Below, in pieces: positions 36,417-45,170 of a stretch of DNA of 64,000 nt (the stretch's first letter is position 1; each line of letters opens with the position of its first letter). The translations under genes were made by a program, and so were the position numbers. The notes beneath the pieces were generated by a model. That model made no database searches and had not been told where the DNA came from. It saw only the letters and a list, made by a program, of their open reading frames with translations. The DNA comes from Caldilineaceae bacterium (GTDB lineage: Bacteria > Chloroflexota > Anaerolineae > Caldilineales > Caldilineaceae): contig JAPKMW010000015.1 of assembly GCA_026645575.1 (NCBI GenBank), forward strand, positions 62,001 to 126,000, read 5' to 3'.

Positions 36417-38228
36417 TTACCGTGTGATGATGGGCAGATAATAGTGAGCCGCAATCCGTATCTCAACGTTTCTACTGCTTTGAACCGGTGCGCCATCGCC
36501 GGTCACGGTAGCAAGTGTCAGGGCCACGGCATAGCGCGTACCCAACGGCGCAACGGGTGCTTGTACATACAGATTAATGGTATCGGCCGCCCAAGGCGCT
36601 AAATCGGGCAGTTGCCAGACGAGAACGTTCCCCTGCACGGTGGGTTGGACAACGCCGTTGCTACCGTGATAGGTTAAGCTCTCACTGAGTACTGCCGTTA
36701 AGGTGATCTGGCGCTGCGGGTTCCAGTCACGGTTCATGTAATCGATCTGAATATTCGCAATTCCGTCCGAGCCTGTGTGGACCAATGTAGATAGTTGGAG
36801 TGACGAATTACGCAGCTCTGGTTGCTGGTTAATATCCGCTACAACTGTTGTACCCGCCGCTGTCCCATCGCTGCGCCACAATTCGACGCCATATTGCCTG
36901 TCATACGCTGGAAAGAAAAGCTGGTTGCCGGCCACAGTAAACAAAACTGCTCCTGAACTATCGAGGGTTGGTGTAACATCTTTGATGATGGTTGTACCGT
37001 CCGCTGTGCCATCGCTGTGCCAAAGTTGTGGACCGTGTACACCATCATCAGCTAATAAGATGGCTTTGTCATAGAGGGCGGTTAAGCGGCGAATATAGCT
37101 CTCCCCCACCAGATTAATATCTTTGACCAGGAGCGTACCATCGGTTGTCCCATCGCTACGCCACAACTCCAGTCCATGGACGCTTTCATACCCGACCATC
37201 AAGAGCAAATCCCCAACCGGTTGAAATTGTGAAATGAACAACGCTGGTTTTATCAGGTGAGTGCCGGCGGCTGTTCCGTCGCTTTTGGCAAAGCCTTCGT
37301 TTGTCGAAAAGAACAACGTTCCCTGAAAACTGGTAAATGACCAGGGGGCGGAACTCAGGGGGCCTGGATTGAGATCTTTGACCAGAACCGTTCCTTCCGG
37401 CGTACCATCGCTTTTCCATAGCTCGATGCCATGAAGGTCGTCGTCAGCGCGAAAGAAAAGCGTGTCATTCACGGCCGTGAGCAACGGATCATACGGCGGA
37501 ACGATTGGGGGGTGGGCTGTGCTGCTAGTCGTTAGCGCTGTGCCATGCCCAAATTCCCTGAGCATGATCGTCCCAGCATCTGTGCCATCGCTGACCCATA
37601 ATTGAATGGTAGCTTGCCCACTGCTGGCTACCAGATAAAGCTTATGGTTGACCTGCGTTACATAGTACGGTGACACGCGATCGGTAACTACCTTCGTCCC
37701 CGCCGCTGTGCCGTCACTCTGCCAAAGTTGATTGACCGTATTTCCTTGGGCTGCTGTAAAAAAGAGGGCGCCGTTAACATCGGTGAATGCAGTCGGGTTG
37801 GAGCCGGCCAAACCCGGATTGAGATCAGCCACCAACTGCGTACCAGCGCTTGTGCCGTCGGTGCGCCAGAGTTCAACACCATGTTCGCCATCATCGGCGG
37901 CAAAGAAACCAATCCCGCTACTCACGACAATGGTGGAGCGCGGTATAATTGCTTTTATGTGGACGACGCTGGTTGCCGCTTCCTCTGTCGCCCACAATCC
38001 ATAACCGTTCACCCCATCGGTAGCGGCAAAGAGTAGACGATTGCCAACTTTGCTTAAATAATGGGGATCTGAGGACTGAGTGACGCTGCTTGCCGCTTCC
38101 CCCGCAATGGTCGGGTTGCTCTCTTCGTTAACCGCTCGCACTGTTGGTGTGCCGAACAATAGTACCATCAGTAACACGACCAATCCAACCGAAGAGAGAC
38201 GGCTTCTCCAGGGATTGCTAGAATTCAT
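36417..38228 (-). CDS. Secreted ELWxSDGT-repeat protein
   Basis: A 603-residue protein with a signal peptide (VGLVVLLMVLLFGTPTVRA, cleaved near 32). Residues about 40-470 hold eight to nine repeats of some 45-50 residues, each with (E/Q)LW(R/K/Q)SDGTxxGT, predicted to form a beta-propeller. Residues about 480-590 form a DUF11-like beta-sandwich (LVHTGSDGIANIQIDY...). The protein ends YYLPIITR; a C-terminal (Y/F)LP-hydrophobic-R tail recurs in secreted Chloroflexota proteins as far as I recall. GGAGG lies 6 nt before the ATG. Ligand unknown. Confidence 0.85.
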   Translation of the reverse strand: MNSSNPWRSRLSSVGLVVLLMVLLFGTPTVRAVNEESNPTIAGEAASSVTQSSDPHYLSKVGNRLLFAATDGVNGYGLWATEEAATSVVHIKAIIPRSTIVVSSGIGFFAADDGEHGVELWRTDGTSAGTQLVADLNPGLAGSNPTAFTDVNGALFFTAAQGNTVNQLWQSDGTAAGTKVVTDRVSPYYVTQVNHKLYLVASSGQATIQLWVSDGTDAGTIMLREFGHGTALTTSSTAHPPIVPPYDPLLTAVNDTLFFRADDDLHGIELWKSDGTPEGTVLVKDLNPGPLSSAPWSFTSFQGTLFFSTNEGFAKSDGTAAGTHLIKPALFISQFQPVGDLLLMVGYESVHGLELWRSDGTTDGTLLVKDINLVGESYIRRLTALYDKAILLADDGVHGPQLWHSDGTADGTTIIKDVTPTLDSSGAVLFTVAGNQLFFPAYDRQYGVELWRSDGTAAGTTVVADINQQPELRNSSLQLSTLVHTGSDGIANIQIDYMNRDWNPQRQITLTAVLSESLTYHGSNGVVQPTVQGNVLVWQLPDLAPWAADTINLYVQAPVAPLGTRYAVALTLATVTGDGAPVQSSRNVEIRIAAHYYLPIITR

Positions 38229-38589
38229 GAGTTACCTCCAGTGCTGTCAAGTTGTAAGTAGACGCTACGTTTACTTTATGGGAGCGATAAAGGCTTGTCA
38301 ATGCTCTCTTTGGCTTAAATTTGCGTCTGTCTCCTTAGGGAGTAGTAACTTTTTCGTCATAACTAAAAAGTACATACTATTTGGGGTGCGAATACCCCAA
38401 ATGGTACTATTCAAAGGCTCTGTCGCAAAAAGGCGTATAGCCATTCGGGGTATGGGTAGCTGGTTGCTGAAAGCAGCAATAACGCTATCTCTACACTAAA
38501 TAGCTACACTCGATTAATCTGGAGTACGCCTACATCCTGACTGCACACCAAATTTGACTTCCGTCTACCCCTGGGCTACGATCCGAGCT
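38229..38589. other. Divergent spacer with a hairpin
   Basis: This 360-bp spacer separates the divergent ELW-repeat and UbiB genes. A hairpin at 38369-38408 combines a 9-bp stem ATTTGGGGT/ACCCCAAAT with outer AGTAC/GTACT arms. No small gene was found. Confidence 0.55.
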
Positions 38590-40368
38590 ATGCAACAAGA
38601 AGTAGATGCCATCAGGCAAGTAACCTTACAGTCACCGCCAATCAGTGCTGAGTCGGTAATGGTAACGCCGGCAGCGCTGCCGTGGTCGGACGCCCCCATT
38701 GTTGATCAGCGCCGCTATCGTCGGATCTTGTGGTTTTTCGGCGGCATTATCGCGCACTTTATCGTGCTGGATCTGCTGGTCGGGCGTCTACCCTTCATCG
38801 GTAGGTGGACGCGCGCCAGCCGGCCGGCTCGTCTCCAACAGATCGCACGCCGTTTTCGGGCGCTGGCAATTGAGATGGGCGGCGTGATGATCAAGCTGGG
38901 GCAATTTCTCAGCGCCCGCGTCGATGTGCTGCCGGCGGAGATTACCGCTGAACTGGCCGGCCTGCAGGATGAGGTGCCGCCTGTGCCTTTTCCGGCGATT
39001 ATGGCTGCTTTATTGACGGAACTGGGCGAAGTGACCAGCCGCTTTACCGAGATTGAAGAACGACCGCTGGCTGCCGCTTCGTTAGGGCAGGCTCACCGCG
39101 CCACGTTACAGGGGAATTCGCCAGGTGGGGCGTCAAAAGTGGTGGTCAAGGTGCAGCGTCCCGGCATTGAGGAAGTGGTGCGCACGGATCTGGCGGCGTT
39201 GCGGGTGGTGGCGCGTTGGGTGATGCGCTACAAGCCGATTCGGCGGCGCGCCAATGTACCGGCGCTCATGGAGGAATTCGCCCGCACCCTCTGGGAAGAA
39301 CTCGACTATCGCGCTGAAGCGGCCAATGCCGAACGCTTTGCGCAAATTTTTGCCGGGGAAGCGGATGTGGCGGTCCCCAAAGTTTATCACGAACACTCGA
39401 CCGGGCGGGTTCTCACGCTGGAAAATGTTGAGGGCATTCGCATCAATGATGTCGCCGCCATGCGCGCCGTGGGCATTGAACCCACCGCTGTTGCCGAACG
39501 GCTGCTGGATGTCTACTTCAAACAGGTCTTTCAGGAAGGCTTTTTCCACGCCGATCCCCACCCCGGCAATATCTTTGTCCGCCTCCGCCCGCGCCCCGTC
39601 AACGCGCCGACAGATGGGCCAACCCCGTTTCAGATCACCTTTATCGACTTTGGCATGATGGGCAACATTCAATCGCTCATGGGCGAGAACTTGCGGCGGG
39701 TGCTGCTGGCCGTTGCCAAACGGGATGCCCGCGCCTTAACCCAGATTTACCAAGACATGGGCTTTTTCCTCCCCGGCGCCGACCTGGATCGCATCACCGA
39801 AGCGCAAGAGGCGGTGCTGGGTCGCATTTGGGGCCGTAGCCTGCAAGAGATGACACGCCCCAGCGCCGATGAGATCAAAGAACTAGGCAGCCAATTTAAA
39901 GACCTGCTGCGCGAATTCCCCTTTCAGGTGCCGCAAGATTTTATCTATCTAGGTCGCGCGGTTGGGATGCTCTCTGGATTGACCTCGCAACTGCACCCTG
40001 AGGTCAATCTTTGGACGCAGATGGAGAAATATGCACTAGAGATTGTGGGCAACGAGGGTCTCAAGCTCTTTTCGCCTACCGTTTTGATCGAAGAAGCGCG
40101 TTCCCTGCTGGCGGTGCCTGCCCAAATGCGCCGCTTGATCCAGTTGGCCGAATCGGGCCAGTTCCAGGTGCGCACCGTGGAAGATGCCGGCGTTGTTCGG
40201 CGACTGGCGCAGGTGGAACGACGGATTGTGCGGCTGAATACGTCGATGATGGCGAGTGCATCGCTGCTGGCCGGCGCCTTGCTTTATAGCACGGATCACA
40301 TCTTTCTGGGTTTGGGCTTTTGGGGGATGGCGGGTCTACTTTGGGTAGTAGCACTGCTGCGAGAGTAG
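38590..40368 (+). CDS. ABC1/UbiB-family atypical protein kinase
   Basis: About 592 residues. Diagnostic motifs: KLGQFLSARVDVLP (the KxGQ motif near 100), AAASLGQAHRA (alanine-rich loop), HADPHPGNIFV (catalytic loop near 320) and FIDFGMMG (metal-binding DFG near 353). The last 35 residues form a membrane helix pair. Family members support ubiquinone or other prenyl-lipid metabolism. ATG 38590 is used; a TTG at 38554 is possible. The ribosome site is weak. It stands alone. Confidence 0.93.
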   Translation: MQQEVDAIRQVTLQSPPISAESVMVTPAALPWSDAPIVDQRRYRRILWFFGGIIAHFIVLDLLVGRLPFIGRWTRASRPARLQQIARRFRALAIEMGGVMIKLGQFLSARVDVLPAEITAELAGLQDEVPPVPFPAIMAALLTELGEVTSRFTEIEERPLAAASLGQAHRATLQGNSPGGASKVVVKVQRPGIEEVVRTDLAALRVVARWVMRYKPIRRRANVPALMEEFARTLWEELDYRAEAANAERFAQIFAGEADVAVPKVYHEHSTGRVLTLENVEGIRINDVAAMRAVGIEPTAVAERLLDVYFKQVFQEGFFHADPHPGNIFVRLRPRPVNAPTDGPTPFQITFIDFGMMGNIQSLMGENLRRVLLAVAKRDARALTQIYQDMGFFLPGADLDRITEAQEAVLGRIWGRSLQEMTRPSADEIKELGSQFKDLLREFPFQVPQDFIYLGRAVGMLSGLTSQLHPEVNLWTQMEKYALEIVGNEGLKLFSPTVLIEEARSLLAVPAQMRRLIQLAESGQFQVRTVEDAGVVRRLAQVERRIVRLNTSMMASASLLAGALLYSTDHIFLGLGFWGMAGLLWVVALLRE

Positions 40369-40372
40369 CCAA

Positions 40373-40655
40373 ACACTACAGCGGATTTAGGAAGCAGCAG
40401 ATGCTTTGCACGCTTGCCGGAAACGGCTGTTATGGCTGGTATTCTCCAAGCAGCTTATTTGTTATTAACCTGAGTTCGGCATTAGCCAAAGACCTCCGCG
40501 CCCGATGGGCACCCGTGGGCAGATACGCGTTAGCCGCAGCTTCCTGTACCCACCTCCCGGAGGTCTTTGGCGGGTATACCCACGAAACGTCGAATTCACG
40601 TTATTCGCGTTGTGTTGTCACGCAAATCCGTTGCCGCCTAAATCCGTTGTAGTGT
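40373..40655. mobile_element. MITE-like element with ACACTACA ends, 283 bp
   Basis: The terminal 30 bp are inverted repeats matching at 25 of 30 positions (first 19: ACACTACAGCGGATTTAGG). The same ends bound the 106-bp element at 17974-18079. Inside, CCTCCGCGCCCGATGGGC and CACCTCCCGGAGG add further pairing. It fills the space between convergent genes. Confidence 0.65.
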
Positions 40656-40659
40656 CGTC

Positions 40660-41973
40660 TTACCCACCCCACCGAATCCGATACAACGTCCCACCCCGCA
40701 CCGTCAACACATAGAGATTGCCATCCGGCCCCACACTGATCTGGACGAGACCAGGAAAGCCGCCGGCAAAGTCGTTGACCTGGACACCGCTGTTGGTCAT
40801 GGTCAGCCGCCAGAGCTTGCCCACATGGTAATCGCCAAAGAAATAAGCGCCCTGGTACTCGGCTGGAAAGCTCGCCCCGGTGTAGAAGTCTCCGCCGATG
40901 ATGGCGACACGCCCTTCGGTGTGGGGGAAGGCATGAAGGGGGAAGACCAACTGTTTTGGCGCGGCTTGCAGCTTATCACAGGGGGGTGTGGTCAGCTTAG
41001 GGTCGCCATTTTCAAAGCAGGGCCAGCCAAAGTTTGTCCCAGCCCGCCCCCGATTGACCTCTTCCCAGGAACTTTGCCCCACATCACCGATAAACAAATC
41101 ACTGCCATTAGGATGAAAGGTAAAGCGGAAGGGGTTGCGTAAGCCAAGCATGTAAACCTTGGCGCGATTGCTTTTGGGATCGCCATTGTAAAAAGGATTA
41201 TTCGTGTAGCCATCGCCGGTCAGTGGGTTGATCCGCAACAGTTTGCCGGAGAGGCTATCGAGGTCTTGGGAACGTAAACCGGCTGTCTCATATTCACCGC
41301 CGTCGCCCACGCCGACATAGAGGGCGCCATCGCGGCCAAAGCGCAACATGTTGGCCTGATGCGCCGTCCCTTCGACGGGGATGCAGTCGCGGATCGCCTT
41401 GCCGTTCGCATCCTGGCAAGAGAAGGGCGCGCGATCCGACTTGTCAGGATTACCAATCTGGGGGAATTCGCCACCGGCGCCTAACAGGATCATTTTGCTT
41501 TCTGGCAGCGCCTTGTTTGCGTTGGCCGGATCAGCGGAAACCCGCATTACACGCGAGAGGCGGGCGCCGGTGGCCTTGTGGGCGTAGGCTTCTTTCGGTT
41601 GGTAAACATAGGCCAGATAGACATAGGGCGTCTGTGGAAAGCCGGGATGGACAGCAACCCCCACCAACCCGCGATTAAACGCCTGGTTCACCTCCTGGCT
41701 GATGTCGATAAAATTTTCGGGGAGCAGTTGATTGTTGGCAATGATCCGTACCGTTCCCGCCTTTTGCGTCACAAAGATGCGACCATCGGGTGCAGAGGCA
41801 AAGGAAGTTGGGCCGTCGAGTTTGTTGGTCACCACCTCTTGCGTAAAGCCAGGGGGCAAGGTAATCTGCCCTGGTTGGGATTGGGCATGGCTGACGCTGC
41901 TGCCGACCAGCGCAAAGAGCAGAACGACCGGCAAGACAAGCCGCACAGATAACCGTTTTGCGATGAAGTTCAT
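40660..41973 (-). CDS. PQQ-dependent sugar dehydrogenase (GSDH family)
   Basis: A 437-residue secreted protein with signal peptide (LSVRLVLPVVLLFALVGSSVSHAQS). The six-bladed propeller of soluble aldose-sugar dehydrogenases is recognisable: TSFASAPDGRIFVTQKAGTVRII, GLVGVAVHPGFP, ANMLRFGRDGALYVGVGDGG, LSGKLLRINPLTGDGYTNNPF and LGLRNPFRFTFHPNGSDLFIGDVGQSSWEE. It would oxidise an aldose outside the membrane with PQQ. No PQQ synthesis genes are in the window. Confidence 0.9.
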   Translation of the reverse strand: MNFIAKRLSVRLVLPVVLLFALVGSSVSHAQSQPGQITLPPGFTQEVVTNKLDGPTSFASAPDGRIFVTQKAGTVRIIANNQLLPENFIDISQEVNQAFNRGLVGVAVHPGFPQTPYVYLAYVYQPKEAYAHKATGARLSRVMRVSADPANANKALPESKMILLGAGGEFPQIGNPDKSDRAPFSCQDANGKAIRDCIPVEGTAHQANMLRFGRDGALYVGVGDGGEYETAGLRSQDLDSLSGKLLRINPLTGDGYTNNPFYNGDPKSNRAKVYMLGLRNPFRFTFHPNGSDLFIGDVGQSSWEEVNRGRAGTNFGWPCFENGDPKLTTPPCDKLQAAPKQLVFPLHAFPHTEGRVAIIGGDFYTGASFPAEYQGAYFFGDYHVGKLWRLTMTNSGVQVNDFAGGFPGLVQISVGPDGNLYVLTVRGGTLYRIRWGG

Positions 41974-41995
41974 TGTAAGCTCCTGTGAAATTAGG

Positions 41996-42063
41996 GGCGC
42001 GGATTTAGGTGGCGCGGATTACTGTTGCGTGCTGAAATAATCCGCGCCACCTAAATCCGCGCC
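41996..42063. terminator. Perfect 26-bp hairpin after the GH3 gene
   Basis: Arms 41996-42021 and 42038-42063 are exact reverse complements with a 16-nt loop. It starts 2 bp beyond the GH3 stop and is probably its terminator, though a T-run is missing. The arm itself repeats GGCGCGGATT. Confidence 0.7.
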
Positions 42064-42065
42064 TC

Positions 42066-44339
42066 TCAACCATGCACCTGTTGTAACAACCCATCGACCA
42101 ACTCATCCGCTCCCATTGGCAGCCGGCTTTCCTGGAAGTGCAGCAGACTGAGCAACGGCGTTTCCAGCAGAAAGCCCATCATATCCATGCCGACAGCGGC
42201 GCTCCCTTCACCGCCTGTCCCGAATGCCTCAGCCATTTGCGCCATCATCTGCTGGAACATGGGTTCAAAGACGGCGCGGCCACGTCGATCCGTTAGCCAG
42301 TCACGCACGGTTGCTTCGCGGCTCAACAAACTGGGCAGCTCAAGCGTTGATTGCAAGGTGACAGTCGCTGCGCAACGAATATCCGCCGCCGAGGCGCCGA
42401 CCAGAAGGTCAAAGTCGCCATCTTCGGTGATCCACTGTTGGTAGCCGGGGTGATAGTAGGCAAAGGCGCGGAAGTCGAGCGCCAGTGTGACTGTTTTGGT
42501 TTCGCCCGGTCGCAGCGCAACCTTGGCAAAGCCTTTGAGTTCCTTGGGTGGGCGTACTAAGCCGGCAACGTGGTCATGGACATAGACCTGCACAATCTCT
42601 TTCCCGGCTATCGTCCCGGTATTGGTCACATCCACCGCGAGGCTGATCCCTTCAATGTCGCGGAAGGTTGTGGCCGACAGTTGCAAATTGCTATAGGCAA
42701 AGGTGGTATAGCTCAACCCATGGCCAAACCCAAAGAGGACCGGCAGCGCCTTGGCGTCATAGTAACGGTAGCCGATAAAGATCCCTTCGCCATAGCGCAC
42801 CGTCTTGGCATCGCCAGGGAAGTTGAGATAGGCGGGCGTATCCGTCAGCCGATGGGGGAATGTTTCGGTCAATTTACCCGATGGATTGACCACGCCAAAG
42901 AGGACATCCGCAATGGCGCCACCGCCGGCCTGCCCCATCATCCACGCTTGCAGGATGGCCGCCGGGCCGTCGATCCAATCGCCCATTGTCACCGCCGAAC
43001 CGCTGTTGAGAATGACCACGGTCTTGGGCTGCACGGCGCAAACCGCTTTGATGAGCGCCACCTGCTGCGGCGTCAGCTCCAGATCGGGGCGATCATAGCC
43101 CTCCGATTCTTTGGAACTGGGTAGGGCGATATAGAGCAGCGCCACATCCGCTTTTTGCGCCACAACCACTGCATCATCAATCCATGTTTGGTCAACGTCC
43201 GGGGTGGCGCTATAGCCGGCGCTGTAATGAATTTCTTCGGCATCAGCCAGCTTGTCCAGTTCGACAAAGGGGCTGTCCACTTGGGTTGGGTTGATGTGCG
43301 AACTACCGCCGCCCTGGAAATGAGGTTCCTGGGCGCTGCGCCCAATGACCGCAAGCTGGCGTGGCTGCTGGAGGGGGAGGATCCCATTGTTCTTGAGCAG
43401 GACAATGCTTTCCCCGGCAATACGGCGAGCGAGTGCATGGTGGGCCGCCAGATCAACGTTGCCCCCTTTGGGCGTTTGCGCCGCCTTGAAGGCGATGGTC
43501 AAAATGCGGCGCACCGCTTCATCTAGCACCGCTTCGTTCACTTCGCCGTTGCGTACCGCTGCGATAACTGCCTCGGTGCGGCGCGGTTTGGGGCCGGGCA
43601 TCTCCAAATCAAGACCGCCCTGCAACGCCTTGACGCGATCGCGCACAGCGCCCCAGTCGGAGACAACAAAGCCTTCAAAGCCCCACTCTTCCTTGAGAAT
43701 TTCCACCAGTAGCTCATGATGTTCGGAACAGAAGTCGCCGTTGAGTTTGTTATAGGCGCACATCACGCTCCACGGTTGCGCCCGTTTCACTGCCGCCTCA
43801 AAGGCCGGCAGATAGATTTCGTGCAGCGTGCGTTCATCGACCGCGGCGTTGATGGTAAAGCGGCGGGTCTCTTGGTTATTGGCGGCATAGTGCTTGAGCG
43901 ATGTACCAACCCCCTTGCTCTGGATGCCATTGATCAACGCCACCGCCAGTTCGCCGGCCAGATAGGGATCTTCGGCAAAATACTCAAAGTTACGTCCACA
44001 GAGCGGCGACCGTTTCATGTTGACGCCCGGCCCCAGCAAGAGATCGACCTCCAACGCAATGGCCTCTGCGGCTAACGTCTGGCCCAATTCATGCAGTAGA
44101 TCGACATCCCAACTGGCCGCCAACGCCGAAGCTGTGGGAAAACAGGTTGCCGGTAGACTGGGCGCGCCCATCAGATTCACATCCGGCACGCGCCGCACGC
44201 CATGCGGCCCATCGGTCATCAAGAGCGCCGGAATGCCCAAGCGCTCCACGGGCGTTGTCGTCCACGCGCTCGCACCGGTGCAGAGCGCGGCTTTTTCTTC
44301 CAAGGTCATCTGTGCAATCAATTCAGCAATGGCTGCCAT
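42066..44339 (-). CDS. GH3 beta-glucosidase
   Basis: A 757-residue GH3 enzyme without signal peptide, hence cytosolic. Domains: (beta/alpha)8 barrel with LLMTDGPHGVRR, KHYAANNQETRR (149-160) and the nucleophile Asp228 in VVSDWGA; alpha/beta sandwich with SIVLLKNNGILPL; C-terminal fibronectin-III-like domain ending FAYYHPGYQQWITEDGDFDLLVGASAADI. The last 80 residues extend beyond a typical GH3 enzyme and include a Gly/Met-rich helix part (MFQQMMAQMAEAFG). Beta-glucoside hydrolysis is likely; xylosidase activity is possible. The deacetylase gene lies 9 bp upstream. Confidence 0.93.
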   Translation of the reverse strand: MAAIAELIAQMTLEEKAALCTGASAWTTTPVERLGIPALLMTDGPHGVRRVPDVNLMGAPSLPATCFPTASALAASWDVDLLHELGQTLAAEAIALEVDLLLGPGVNMKRSPLCGRNFEYFAEDPYLAGELAVALINGIQSKGVGTSLKHYAANNQETRRFTINAAVDERTLHEIYLPAFEAAVKRAQPWSVMCAYNKLNGDFCSEHHELLVEILKEEWGFEGFVVSDWGAVRDRVKALQGGLDLEMPGPKPRRTEAVIAAVRNGEVNEAVLDEAVRRILTIAFKAAQTPKGGNVDLAAHHALARRIAGESIVLLKNNGILPLQQPRQLAVIGRSAQEPHFQGGGSSHINPTQVDSPFVELDKLADAEEIHYSAGYSATPDVDQTWIDDAVVVAQKADVALLYIALPSSKESEGYDRPDLELTPQQVALIKAVCAVQPKTVVILNSGSAVTMGDWIDGPAAILQAWMMGQAGGGAIADVLFGVVNPSGKLTETFPHRLTDTPAYLNFPGDAKTVRYGEGIFIGYRYYDAKALPVLFGFGHGLSYTTFAYSNLQLSATTFRDIEGISLAVDVTNTGTIAGKEIVQVYVHDHVAGLVRPPKELKGFAKVALRPGETKTVTLALDFRAFAYYHPGYQQWITEDGDFDLLVGASAADIRCAATVTLQSTLELPSLLSREATVRDWLTDRRGRAVFEPMFQQMMAQMAEAFGTGGEGSAAVGMDMMGFLLETPLLSLLHFQESRLPMGADELVDGLLQQVHG

Positions 44340-44348
44340 GATTTTCTC

Positions 44349-45170
44349 CTACTTCACCAAACCCTGTTTGACATCGGCATAACTAACCAGGCGGATGTCA
44401 CGGCGTGAAACGATTTCTAATACCTGTGGGTCAGTCCACGCTTCTGTCACCCCCTGGCGATCCTGTGCGACCTGCTCATAGCCGATGTGGTGGATGGCGC
44501 GCGTTTCCGGGGTGTCATAGGCCGGGTGATCGACAAAGATCCACTTGCCAGGCGTCAGGGTTTCTAAGTTTTGTCGCAAAGCCGCCACCTTTTCGGCCGG
44601 CGTCAACAACGTACTGTTTTCGCCAAAACCGCGGAAGCGCTCAAAACCATGCGCCGGCAGATCGACCGCCAGGTCATATTCCGCCATCAGCTTGGCAATG
44701 ACCCCCTGAAAGGTGGCATCGTCCCGCAGGCCCATCATGTGGACGGTGAGATGGCTGACCCACGGGATATGATTGCGCACTAGTTCAATCTGTGCCCGCA
44801 CTTCACTTTCCAGATCCGCCGGCGTCCAAGGTAGATCGCAGAAGGGAACCAGATCGGGGTAGCGACTGCCCTGCCAAAAGGTGTGACAGAAGTAGCCATT
44901 GGCATCGACAATGCTTTGGGCATTGGAAAGCGGTCGCCATTTGACATTCTCCCACTCGCTAGTCAAGGTCAGATGGACGCCAACATCATAGGTGGGGTGC
45001 GCTTGCAACAACTTCACCGCTTCGGGAAACCAGGCGCATGGCGCCATGATCTCGACCGAACGGGCAATGCCTTTGGTGAAAACGTCCATACAGGCGGCGT
45101 TGGCGGCTTGGGCGCAGCCAATGTCATCGGCGCGGACGAGTAGGTAGATGGGTGGTTGTATTGTCATCAT
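44349..45170 (-). CDS. YdjC/ChbG-type carbohydrate deacetylase
   Basis: A 273-residue metal-dependent deacetylase. Motifs: RADDIGCAQAAN (Asp pair at the metal site), DVGVHLTLTSEW (His ligand) and HLTVHMMGLRDD. Family members remove acetyl groups from chito-oligosaccharides or glycans. The ATG overlaps the stop of the NB-ARC/TPR gene (ATGA), so it may be translated from the same transcript, and the GH3 gene follows by 9 bp. Nothing suggests a role in the caspase system; the overlap may only reflect insertion of that operon upstream. Confidence 0.88.
   Translation of the reverse strand: MMTIQPPIYLLVRADDIGCAQAANAACMDVFTKGIARSVEIMAPCAWFPEAVKLLQAHPTYDVGVHLTLTSEWENVKWRPLSNAQSIVDANGYFCHTFWQGSRYPDLVPFCDLPWTPADLESEVRAQIELVRNHIPWVSHLTVHMMGLRDDATFQGVIAKLMAEYDLAVDLPAHGFERFRGFGENSTLLTPAEKVAALRQNLETLTPGKWIFVDHPAYDTPETRAIHHIGYEQVAQDRQGVTEAWTDPQVLEIVSRRDIRLVSYADVKQGLVK

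Noticed and set aside
40320..40652. Possible 110-residue gene after the UbiB gene
   Set aside because: It overlaps the UbiB C-terminus and runs through the MITE-like element.
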